Below, piece after piece: positions 1 to 5,075 of a stretch of DNA of 5,132 nt (position 1 is the first letter of the stretch; each line of letters starts with the position of its first letter). A program made the translations under genes and the position numbers. Below the pieces are notes generated by a model that had not been told where the DNA came from, did no database searches, and worked only from the letters and a program-made list of their open reading frames with translations. The DNA comes from Vulcanisaeta sp. MG_3 (GTDB lineage Archaea; Thermoproteota; Thermoprotei; Thermoproteales; Thermocladiaceae), in the NCBI GenBank assembly GCA_001516765.1, contig LOCH01000077.1, positions 1 through 5,132 on the forward strand, read 5' to 3'.

Positions 1-40
1 GAAACAATAAAAGAACTAACAAGCCTAAGACAGGACTAAC

Positions 41-109
41 CATGAACAAGTTACGATTGAATGATCCAAAGACCAAGCCATGGCAAAATTTTGCCACGAA
101 ACGAAAAAC
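41..109. repeat. 69-bp direct repeat, copy 1, with 16-bp perfect palindrome
   Basis: This block aligns without gaps to 1372-1440, with 62 of 69 positions identical by eye. Both copies begin catgaaca, share ttacgattgaatga, carry the palindrome tggcaaaattttgcca (here 81-96) and end in cgaaaaac. It starts 64 bases beyond the stop codon of the minus-strand ATPase pseudogene, the same relative place as copy 2 beside the intact ATPase. Five of the seven differences lie in the 15-base stretch just left of the palindrome. No open reading frame covers it. Function is unknown; it could be a 3'-UTR hairpin, a protein-binding site or a small repeated element. Confidence 0.9.
78..99 (-). other. Hairpin-forming palindrome in repeat copy 1
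   Basis: The core tggcaaaattttgcca is a perfect inverted repeat. Read as minus-strand RNA, the sense of the neighbouring ATPase, pairing extends to UCGUGGC against GCCAUGG using two U-G wobbles. Read as plus-strand RNA the same extension would contain two A-C mismatches. This slightly favours a structure in the ATPase-sense transcript. A DNA site for a dimeric protein is the alternative. Confidence 0.6.
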
Positions 110-173
110 AAAATAATAATCAAAATAAGCCCCGAACATTGTGAACATTAATCATCATTATTTGCAGACTTGT

Positions 174-1282
174 TTATAGGTACTTATTTATGCCGTGCCT
201 TAGTACGGGATCCGGTATTATGTATTCATCATTTGCCTTCTCCAGTATGCCTTAGTTTTACTAGGTGTTCGAGGAGTTTTGTGAAGTTGTGGCTGTCTAT
301 TTCAGCGCCCTCCCTCGCCTCTACTGCCCTCTTTATCTCTGACCACTTCCTCGGTCTCTCTGCCACGGTTTTAGGATGACCTTGTACCTATCCTCCGCCC
401 TGGATTTCGTAAGGAATTCCTCAACTCCTCAACCTCCTGTTCGACGCTATGTCGAGTATCTCCTCGAGGCTTAACCCACCGTGTACCCTGTACCACCCGT
501 AGTATGTTAACCAACCAATTATCCCGTCCAGGAGATCCGCAGCCCTCTCTATTTCCTCGTTACTAACGTTAACCCCAGCCTCGGAGAAGCCCAGCCTGAG
601 GAATTCGATGGATTGTTCCCTGGAGAGTCTTTTCAACCTTATTTCCTTAAACCACCCTGCCATATAGTGGTGAATCTGGCTCATAGAGACCCAACACATC
701 GTACATAAGACCCACTTGGGAGCCCGTGATTATCGTCACCACACTACCCAGGTTATCGTAGATGTAAGCCACCAATGTCGGTATTGATAAGCCAATGCCC
801 CTAAGCTCCTGAGCCTCGTCAATCGCCAAGACGACCTTTCTACCTAGGTCCTCAGCCACCTCATTAATGGCATTCAGCAATTCCGTCAACGGCACCCTAT
901 TTGCCCTCCCCCACGATAGGGATACCGACGGGGGCGATAGGGATACCGAGACTCCACGAATCCTACTCAAGTACCTAACCAACCTACCCCTAAAGTCCTC
1001 ATTCCTCTCCAGGAAATCGCCCAAGGCCCTAGACAACTCATTAAAGAAGCCCCTAACACTAACCCTACCCTCATTAATTATTATCCTCCTAACGTCAATC
1101 ATCACGTGGGGAATACCATAACTATTGAGGAAGCTCCTGACCAGGCTCGACTTACCCATCCTCCTAAGGCCAAGGACAACAGCAACCCTACCGCTATTAT
1201 ACACATCCACCAACTCACCAAGCTCCCCCCTGAAATCATAAAGCTCCTCAACCCTAGACCTAGGCTCGAGAGAAAAGAGCAC
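174..1282 (-). pseudogene. Archaeal ATPase (AAA/STAND family), broken by five small indels
   Basis: This is a decayed paralogue of the ATPase at 1504-2586. The GTG start at 1282 aligns with the paralogue's ATG (VLFSLEP against MLFDPKP), and GGTG motifs lie 5 and 9 bases upstream. Visible motifs are Walker A GLRRMGKSS (about residues 38-46), SWGR, Walker B AIDEAQ (about 153-158), ITGS and SPLYGR. Homology to the paralogue then continues through changing frames. There is one extra G at 655-657, after which GWFKEIRLKRLS follows. One base is missing near 440-442, and 8 bases are tandemly duplicated at 418-433. One base is missing from the T run at 369-372, and one is extra at about 249-251. Repaired, it matches the paralogue through QEVEEFL, RYKVILK, KWSEIKRAVEAREG and DPVLR to the stop at 174-176. 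The net excess is 8 bases, so the repaired length is 367 codons including the stop, close to the paralogue. No nonsense codon remains after repair, which suggests recent decay. Confidence 0.88.
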
Positions 1283-1315
1283 TGGCACACCCACCAGCAA
1301 CTGGCACTACCACCA

Positions 1316-1325
1316 GTATTTCAAA
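1316..1325 (-). promoter_or_regulatory. Weak TATA-like box upstream of the ATPase pseudogene
   Basis: The minus-strand sequence gtttgaaata lies about 35-43 bases before the GTG at 1282. It would give a leader of about a dozen bases, long enough to hold the GGTG ribosome-binding motifs. The match to a crenarchaeal TATA box is poor, so the promoter may be weak or decayed. Confidence 0.2.
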
Positions 1326-1371
1326 CTAACCCAAACCAACCTACCACACACCGAAGACCCAGGCCACCGAT

Positions 1372-1440
1372 CATGAACAATTTACGATTGAATGAATCAA
1401 TCACCGAGCCATGGCAAAATTTTGCCACGGAACGAAAAAC
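1372..1440. repeat. 69-bp direct repeat, copy 2, with 16-bp perfect palindrome
   Basis: This is the partner of 41-109 (62 of 69 identical, no gaps). Its palindrome tggcaaaattttgcca is at 1412-1427 and is unchanged between copies. It starts 64 bases past the stop of the intact minus-strand ATPase and lies about 90 bases upstream of the start of the ATPase pseudogene. It therefore sits between the two tandem genes. The DNA between repeat and stop codon is the same length in both units but much less similar, so the repeat itself is a conserved island. Confidence 0.9.
1409..1430 (-). other. Hairpin-forming palindrome in repeat copy 2
   Basis: The minus-strand RNA can pair CCGUGGC with GCCAUGG around an AAAAUUUU centre, with one G-U wobble. 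The outermost pair is C-G here and U-G in copy 1, so the one substitution inside the hairpin keeps pairing in the ATPase-sense strand. The opposite strand would carry one A-C mismatch here. Confidence 0.6.
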
Positions 1441-1450
1441 CAAAAATTAG
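1434..1450 (-). terminator. T-rich putative terminator of the intact ATPase gene
   Basis: On the minus strand the sequence taatttttggtttttcg lies 54-70 bases after the ATPase stop codon. Archaeal transcription commonly ends at T tracts without an essential hairpin. The second T tract is part of the repeat and is also present at copy 1 (103-109). Only base composition and position support this. Confidence 0.35.
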
Positions 1451-1503
1451 GCAGATAAAATCGTGATCAATTAATACTTTTTCCACGGTTCCTACCGGGT
1501 TGT

Positions 1504-2586
1504 TCATAGGGTCTCCGCCGCCATCCTTAGTATTGGGTCTGTAAGGTTTAGGTTTTCGTCTATTATTGAGTGTTGTTTTAGTGCGGTTAGTGCTTCGTGG
1601 ATTACCCTGTCGCTTATTGTCCTCCCCTCGCGTTGTTCCAGTCCCCTCTTTATATCACCCCACTCCTTTATGCCGGCTGCTAGCATCTTTAGGATTGCCC
1701 TGTACCTCGTGCTGACTCTTGTTGATAGGAAGTTCTCCAGCTCCTGCCTGGCTAGTTTGATGGCTTCATTGACTATGCTCTTCACGTCCCTACCACCCAC
1801 AGCCCTCTCGTACCCGTAGTACGTCAGCCAACCCACAACACCATCAAGTAGGTTAACCGCTTGGGTTAGTTCATCCTCTGGGACCTTGATTCCGAGCTCG
1901 CTGAAGCCCCTGCTCAGGAACTCCCGTGATTCAGCCCAGGTTAATTTCCTCGTTGAGACCTCCACAAAGGCTCTACCGTACATTGGTGATTCAGGGTCGC
2001 CCAGCACCTTCTCGAGAACCCCCATTTCAGATCCTGTGATTATTAGTACCAGGTTATCGAGGAAGTCGTACGCGTGGGCAATCGCATTCCAAAACTCGAG
2101 ACCCAACGGACCACCGAGTCTCTGTGCCTCGTCAATAACCAACGGCAACCTAACGCCAGACCTACCCGCAACCCTATCCAACTCCCTCAATAACTCACTA
2201 ATGAGCGGCCTATCCCTGCCCCAGCTAATACTGACACCGAAGCCCTCAATCCTAACACCCCTAACACTCATTAAGGCCCTCCTAAACTCCCTCACAATGA
2301 GACCTAACCCATCGTAAGCCCTAAGGAACTCACTTAACGCCCTAGACAATAATTCGTAGAGACCCCTCCTAGATCTAACGAACTCCCTAACGTCGATGAA
2401 CACGTAAGGGGTAGTGAGACCATTGAGCGCCGTCAATGTCAGGGAAGTCTTGCCAGTCCTCCTAAGACCTCGGACAACAATAAGCCTTGTCGATGGGTCA
2501 TTAACGAACCTAGCCAATGAATTAAGCTCATTATCAAAGTCAAACAAATCCTCCCTACGCCTTTTAGGCTTCGGATCGAAGAGCAT
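1504..2586 (-). CDS. Archaeal ATPase, P-loop AAA/STAND family, with C-terminal winged helix
   Basis: This is a cytoplasmic P-loop ATPase of the archaeal ATPase type (MLFDPKPKRREDLFDF-like N-terminus), 360 residues, with no predicted membrane segment. Residues from the N-terminus: conserved start MLFDPKP; Walker A GLRRTGKT (40-47); FIDVREF (63-69); SWGR (121-124); Walker B VIDEAQ (150-155); sensor ITGS (183-186); SPMYGR (200-205); LLDGVVGWLTYYG (246-258). A C-terminal winged-helix-like region follows (about 290-354), ending with the family's typical DPILR. I chose the ATG at 2586 rather than the in-frame GTG at 2613 because it matches the family start and has GGTG 8 bases upstream (2595-2598). 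Physiological roles in this family are mostly unknown; STAND-like signalling, DNA-related or toxin-like roles have been proposed. The gene is the intact member of a tandem pair and shares a divergent promoter region with the MFS transporter. Confidence 0.93.
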   Translation of the reverse strand: MLFDPKPKRRREDLFDFDNELNSLARFVNDPSTRLIVVRGLRRTGKTSLTLTALNGLTTPYVFIDVREFVRSRRGLYELLSRALSEFLRAYDGLGLIVREFRRALMSVRGVRIEGFGVSISWGRDRPLISELLRELDRVAGRSGVRLPLVIDEAQRLGGPLGLEFWNAIAHAYDFLDNLVLIITGSEMGVLEKVLGDPESPMYGRAFVEVSTRKLTWAESREFLSRGFSELGIKVPEDELTQAVNLLDGVVGWLTYYGYERAVGGRDVKSIVNEAIKLARQELENFLSTRVSTRYRAILKMLAAGIKEWGDIKRGLEQREGRTISDRVIHEALTALKQHSIIDENLNLTDPILRMAAETL

Positions 2587-2648
2587 CACTTCCGCACCGG
2601 AAATTACTTCCACAGCGAAGCAATTAAAACTAACGCAGATAGTACAAG

Positions 2649-2656
2649 ATATAAAA
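2649..2656 (-). promoter_or_regulatory. TATA box of the intact ATPase gene
   Basis: The minus strand reads ggttttatatc here, a good crenarchaeal TATA box. A transcript starting about 26 bases downstream (near 2627) would have a leader of about 40 bases before the ATG at 2586. That fits use of the GGTG ribosome-binding motif at 2595-2598. The box lies only about 20 bases from the opposing TATA box of the transporter. Confidence 0.65.
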
Positions 2657-2669
2657 CCTATTGCGACTT

Positions 2670-2698
2670 AGGTAATACTTATAGAGAATCTATTACCT
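2670..2698. promoter_or_regulatory. Inverted repeat flanking the transporter TATA box, putative operator
   Basis: The arms aggtaata (2670-2677) and tattacct (2691-2698) are perfect 8-base reverse complements separated by 13 bases. The TATA box of the MFS gene lies across the left arm edge and spacer, and the right arm reaches to 7 bases before the start codon. A dimeric regulator bound here would block TBP or RNA polymerase, so repression is the natural reading. No regulator gene is in the window. Confidence 0.5.
2676..2684 (+). promoter_or_regulatory. TATA box of the MFS transporter gene
   Basis: The sequence tacttatag is centred about 25 bases before the ATG at 2705. That spacing predicts transcription starting at or within a base or two of the start codon, a leaderless mRNA. 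No Shine-Dalgarno motif precedes the ATG, which agrees. Confidence 0.6.
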
Positions 2699-2704
2699 TC
2701 ATCA

Positions 2705-4003
2705 ATGATGGGGAGAGTTGAGGGCGATGCGGGCGGCTTGAACGTGAGGGCCATGTTGGGTGGCATGTTTGGTTGGATGGTCGACGTCTTCGATCTAACA
2801 CTCGTATTATTCATAGCCTCAGTACTTGGCGAGTACTTCTTCCCACCGACAAACCTCATCGCGAGGTTATTATTCGTCTTCGCCTCATACTCACTGACAT
2901 TACTCGCGAGACCATTGGGAGGCATCATCTTCGGGCATGTCGCTGATAGGATTGGTAGGAGGTTAACCATGATGGTGACCCTACTCGGCCTCGGCATATC
3001 ATCAGCATTGACAGGCGCCCTGCCCACGTATCAGGAGGTTGGTTTATTAGCTACGGCATTGTTCGTACTGTTGAGGCTTATTGTTGGCGTGTTCGTTGGT
3101 GGCGAGGTTTCTGGCTCGCACCTAGTCGCCATTGAGAGCTCCTCACCCAGGTTTAGGGGCTTGGTTAGTGGTGTCATCGAGAGCGGTTACTACTGGGGCT
3201 ACGCCCTAGCCGCACTAACCTTCGCTTTACTCAGGGATTACTTTGGGCCCAGGATATTCGTGTCCTTCGGGTGGAGGTACGCGTTCCTGGTGGGCCTGGT
3301 CGTAGCCTTGGTCGGGATCCTACTGAGGCTTACAGTTGATGAGCCGTCAATATATAGGGAGGTTAAGACAGCGGGCAAGATCCCACGCGTACCCATAGCG
3401 GCGCTCTTCAGGGAGAAGCCCCTAGACGTCTTAGTAGTGCTCGTACTATTGGCGGGCATTTTCTGGGTCGCCTACGCAACACTCGGCTTTCTGCCAACAT
3501 ACCTGGGCACATTCCTGAAGATACCGATGCCGATGGTATTCTGGGGGTTGACATACGCAGCCTTGATTGGCGGTGTCATAACCATAGTCGGCGGCGTACT
3601 TAGTAACTACCTAAAAAGGAAATACTCATTCCTTTATTATTCACTAATAGGAATAATAATTGCATACCCACTTGCCGTGGCATTGAGGGGTGGTTACGTG
3701 CCCATGGTCATATCGGCGGGTATTTTGACAAGCGTCGTAGGCACAGGCGGTGTCATGCTAGCATACCTAGCCGAGCTATTCCCAACCAGGTACAGGGGAT
3801 CAGCCATAGGGTTCCTATGGAACATGGCGTCGATAGGCGCCACAGGGGCATTACTTACCGCACCATTATGGTTAAAAAGCCTAGGACTACTCATCGGCTA
3901 CACAACAATGCTCATCGCGGGCTTCATAATAGCCATAATAGGCGCGGCAATAACGAGGGATAACACTGGGGTAGAACTAAGAAAGCTCGATGAAACAGCA
4001 TAA
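2705..4003 (+). CDS. MFS transporter, metabolite:H+ or sialate:H+ symporter type
   Basis: This is a 432-residue membrane carrier with about 12 hydrophobic segments (roughly 17-42, 53-77, 88-108, 111-135, 151-175, 190-211, 239-262, 275-300, 307-327, 331-355, 364-389, 393-416). The longer polar loop at 212-238 separates the two halves. MFS motif A is GGIIFGHVADRIGRR (72-86), with a degenerate copy GGVLSNYLKRK (296-306). Membrane-embedded acids in GWMVDVFDL (23-31), GGE (132-134), PRFRGLVSG (148-156) with GYYWGY (161-166), and AELFPTRYRGSAIGF (356-370) resemble the metabolite:H+ symporter and sialate:H+ symporter families. These move organic acids and similar solutes by proton symport. The exact substrate cannot be read from sequence. 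The ATG at 2705 is chosen from the TATA spacing; the ATG at 2708 is possible. It is transcribed alone, divergently from the ATPase. Confidence 0.92.
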   Translation: MMGRVEGDAGGLNVRAMLGGMFGWMVDVFDLTLVLFIASVLGEYFFPPTNLIARLLFVFASYSLTLLARPLGGIIFGHVADRIGRRLTMMVTLLGLGISSALTGALPTYQEVGLLATALFVLLRLIVGVFVGGEVSGSHLVAIESSSPRFRGLVSGVIESGYYWGYALAALTFALLRDYFGPRIFVSFGWRYAFLVGLVVALVGILLRLTVDEPSIYREVKTAGKIPRVPIAALFREKPLDVLVVLVLLAGIFWVAYATLGFLPTYLGTFLKIPMPMVFWGLTYAALIGGVITIVGGVLSNYLKRKYSFLYYSLIGIIIAYPLAVALRGGYVPMVISAGILTSVVGTGGVMLAYLAELFPTRYRGSAIGFLWNMASIGATGALLTAPLWLKSLGLLIGYTTMLIAGFIIAIIGAAITRDNTGVELRKLDETA

Positions 4004-4052
4004 AGCCCAAGGACGGCATTAAACAGCGATTAAATTGGTATCACCCTGAACA

Positions 4053-4060
4053 CTTATTAA
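4053..4060 (+). promoter_or_regulatory. TATA box of the PaREP1-family gene
   Basis: The sequence cttattaa is centred about 26-27 bases before the GTG at 4083, the same spacing as the tRNA box in this window. It implies a leaderless transcript beginning at that GTG. A second AT-rich box, attaaatt at 4029-4036, would serve the earlier TTG at 4062 with a less good spacing of about 30 bases. Confidence 0.5.
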
Positions 4061-4082
4061 TTTGCTAGGGCGGAAAAGGCGT

Positions 4083-4604
4083 GTGTATGAAGTATTAGAT
4101 TACAAAAAGGACCCTAGATCTTACGTTCGTGCGAAGGTCCTGGAGGGACTGATAGAGGGTAGGCTAGCCCTGGAGATGCTTAGGAAGGGCTTCCTAACGA
4201 ACTCGGCATCCAAGGCCTTCATCTCCGTAAAAGCCATAGTAAGCGCACTGGTGGTAAAGAACCTGGACAGGATAATAAAGGACAAGCCGGAAAAGGAGAG
4301 GGGTTGGTACGAGAAGGTAGGCTACTCAGCACCAACCACAGGCCTAATAGGGATCTCGTACGATTTAGAGAGACTGGGCTACGACGTAGGTCTAATAGTG
4401 AGGATAGCCCTAACCCTACACGCATTTTCGTATAACGGCTTCGACCCAAACCTAGCCAACCACAGGAATGAGGAGGAGGTGGAGAAGGACATAATGAGCA
4501 TAATACAATTCCTAACAAACAACGTCAAGAAATACTTCGAAGACACCTGGAACGAAGAACTAGAAAAGGAACTAAAAGCATTAACCACCGTACAACAACC
4601 CTAA
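4083..4604 (+). CDS. PaREP1-family protein, function unknown
   Basis: This is a small all-helical soluble protein of 173 residues from the GTG at 4083, or 180 from the TTG at 4062. It resembles PaREP1, a multicopy family first noted in Pyrobaculum aerophilum. The diagnostic parts are YVRAKVLEGLIEGRLALEML (14-33) and the SASKAFISVKAIVSALVV helix (41-58), as in the family's usual NAAGKAFQAWKA pattern. Next come a central GWYEKVGY segment (74-81), RIALTLH (107-113), YNGFDP (117-122), and a charged C-terminal helix. The biochemical role of PaREP1 is not established. I recall a proposed link to the HEPN fold but cannot confirm it here; the R-x5-H at 107-113 would be compatible with that. The start is chosen because the TATA box lies 26-27 bases upstream. 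The gene begins 79 bases after the MFS stop and appears to have its own promoter. Confidence 0.85.
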   Translation: MYEVLDYKKDPRSYVRAKVLEGLIEGRLALEMLRKGFLTNSASKAFISVKAIVSALVVKNLDRIIKDKPEKERGWYEKVGYSAPTTGLIGISYDLERLGYDVGLIVRIALTLHAFSYNGFDPNLANHRNEEEVEKDIMSIIQFLTNNVKKYFEDTWNEELEKELKALTTVQQP

Positions 4605-4689
4605 CCAAGGAACAAACCAAGCACCTAATAAACCAACACCTCACATAAACACTACAAAACAACCCTAAGCCCGCGCATCATGGGGAAAG
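4605..4689. other. AC-rich intergenic spacer
   Basis: The plus strand here is rich in A and C, with many aac and cca steps and almost no T. I see no open frame, repeat or T-tract terminator for the preceding PaREP1 gene. Confidence 0.5.
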
Positions 4690-4697
4690 CTTAAAAG
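4690..4697 (+). promoter_or_regulatory. TATA box of tRNA-Pro
   Basis: The sequence cttaaaag is centred 26-27 bases before the first base of the mature tRNA. It is preceded by the purine run ggggaaag, which suits a BRE element. Transcription should begin at or very near the tRNA 5' end. Confidence 0.75.
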
Positions 4698-4750
4698 CGA
4701 TAAACACAAAACACAGAACGGGGCCGTAGTCTAGCCTGGCTAGGATGCCG

Positions 4751-4772
4751 AGGAACTCTCAGTTCCGCATAG
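4751..4772 (+). other. tRNA intron 1 (22 bases, position 29/30)
   Basis: A textbook bulge-helix-bulge surrounds it. Exon helix ctagg (4740-4744) pairs with cctgg (4774-4778), including one T-G pair. The central helix atgc (4745-4748) pairs with gcat (4767-4770). The 3-base bulges are cga (4749-4751) and agg (4771-4773). Inside, ggaac and gttcc close a 5-base loop. Cutting after the second base of each bulge gives exactly the ends needed to rebuild the anticodon stem. The location in the anticodon stem is non-canonical but known in Thermoproteales. Confidence 0.88.
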
Positions 4773-4780
4773 GCCTGGGG

Positions 4781-4807
4781 ATCCACCCCGTAGAAAAAGG
4801 ACCGTAA
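4781..4807 (+). other. tRNA intron 2 (27 bases, canonical position 37/38)
   Basis: After intron 1 is removed, the anticodon stem forms the outer helix. The central helix tgg (4776-4778) pairs with ccg (4802-4804) by one wobble and two G-C pairs; a fourth position, C against T, is mismatched. The bulges are gga (4779-4781) and aac (4806-4808). The inner helix tcc (4782-4784) pairs with gga (4799-4801). Cutting after the second bulge base yields the expected 37/38 junction. The motif is looser than that of intron 1. Confidence 0.8.
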
Positions 4808-4851
4808 CGCCGGTGAACCCGGGTTCAAATCCCGGCGGCCCCACCAAGAAC

Positions 4852-4880
4852 TTTGTTTTAATTTTCGGTTTGTGTTTTAT
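4852..4880 (+). terminator. T-rich terminator region after tRNA-Pro
   Basis: Directly after the CCA end the plus strand becomes T-rich (tttgttttaatttt, then ttttat), in contrast with the T-poor DNA upstream of the tRNA. T tracts of this kind end archaeal transcription of stable RNAs. Confidence 0.55.
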
Positions 4881-4932
4881 GTCTCCGTGTTTGTGCTTTG
4901 TCATGTTGTGGAGTTTCTTAATCTTTTACGGC

Positions 4933-5075
4933 CTATTCTCCCGTCATAAAGATGTCAGGATCAACCTGGTCCTCAACCTCCTGATTGGGTGGTGCATGTG
5001 CTCAGCAACGCGACTAAGTAGCCTAGTGGCCTTTTCGCCGTTGAGCATTAAGACATCGGTCTGCTTAAAGCGCAT
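4933..5075 (-). pseudogene. Possible small frameshifted gene remnant, unrecognised
   Basis: The minus strand has a 43-codon frame from ATG 5075 to a stop at 4944-4946. Its first part looks like real protein (KQTDVLMLNGEKATRLLSRV), but its end turns basic and repetitive in arginine. In another frame from about 4985 the sequence becomes acidic and protein-like (QEVEDQVDPDIFMTGE) and ends at a stop at 4933-4935. A single missing base near 4985 would join them into about 47 residues. Upstream, a third frame from ATG 5100 (MNHLNNLIHAL) could join through one extra T near 5068. An AT-rich box ttaataat (5083-5090) could drive an internal ATG at 5048. I do not recognise the family. It could be chance coding, a decayed gene, or a short real gene in one frame. 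Confidence 0.3.

Larger units (their letters stand above)
4720..4846 (+). tRNA. tRNA-Pro(GGG) with two introns and encoded CCA
   Basis: The acceptor strands ggggccg (4720-4726) and cggcccc (4836-4842) pair fully, followed by discriminator A (4843) and genomic CCA (4844-4846). The T arm is ccggg-ttcaaat-cccgg (4819-4835). The D stem gtct (4729-4732) pairs with ggat (4743-4746), using G-U pairs. An intact anticodon arm forms only if two segments are removed: ccg (4748-4750) joins gc (4773-4774), making ccggc opposite gccgg (4809-4813). The 7-base loop is then C-T-GGG-G-C. This gives anticodon GGG (4777-4779) after T33 and before G37, as expected for proline. The exons are 4720-4750, 4773-4780 and 4808-4846, 78 bases in all with CCA. 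An apparent CTC loop at 4758-4760 is an intron hairpin, not a Glu anticodon. Confidence 0.92.

Noticed and set aside
170..379. Plus-strand open frame of 69 codons
   Set aside because: It lies antisense to the 3' part of the ATPase pseudogene, where the minus strand gives clear homology to the paralogue across frameshifts; the plus-strand protein is low-complexity and family-free.
647..699. Overlap of two minus-strand frames as two separate genes
   Set aside because: The second frame resumes the paralogue's alignment without a gap once one G is removed (YGR then WFKEI), so they are pieces of one broken gene.
41..1440. Two-copy repeat as the start of a CRISPR array
   Set aside because: The copies are 69 bases long, differ at seven sites and are more than 1.2 kb apart with a gene between; there is no spacer-repeat periodicity.
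867..1450. Two plus-strand open frames (867-1121 and 1106-1450)
   Set aside because: Both are mirror images of the ATPase reading frame rich in Pro, Leu and Thr; the second also runs through the non-coding repeat.
1886..2671. Plus-strand open frames opposite the intact ATPase
   Set aside because: They are antisense to a gene with Walker motifs and family-wide homology, and have no convincing start signals.
2668..3027. Minus-strand 119-codon open frame overlapping the start of the transporter
   Set aside because: Antisense to conserved MFS motif A and to the promoter region; its protein resembles nothing known to me.
4219..4588. Minus-strand open frames opposite the PaREP1 gene
   Set aside because: Cys, Ser and Pro-rich shadow translations of a recognisable PaREP1 coding sequence.
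4753..4767. Apparent tRNA-Glu anticodon loop (CTCTCA within ggaac/gttcc)
   Set aside because: The stem would not pair with the rest of the tRNA body, and the hairpin is exactly the internal helix of a perfect bulge-helix-bulge intron; removal gives a complete Pro(GGG) arm.
427..4984. A 14-base match (tcctcaacctcctg) between the pseudogene and the 3' minus-strand remnant
   Set aside because: It is short, purine/pyrimidine biased, and the surrounding sequences do not align, so chance or similar codon use explains it.
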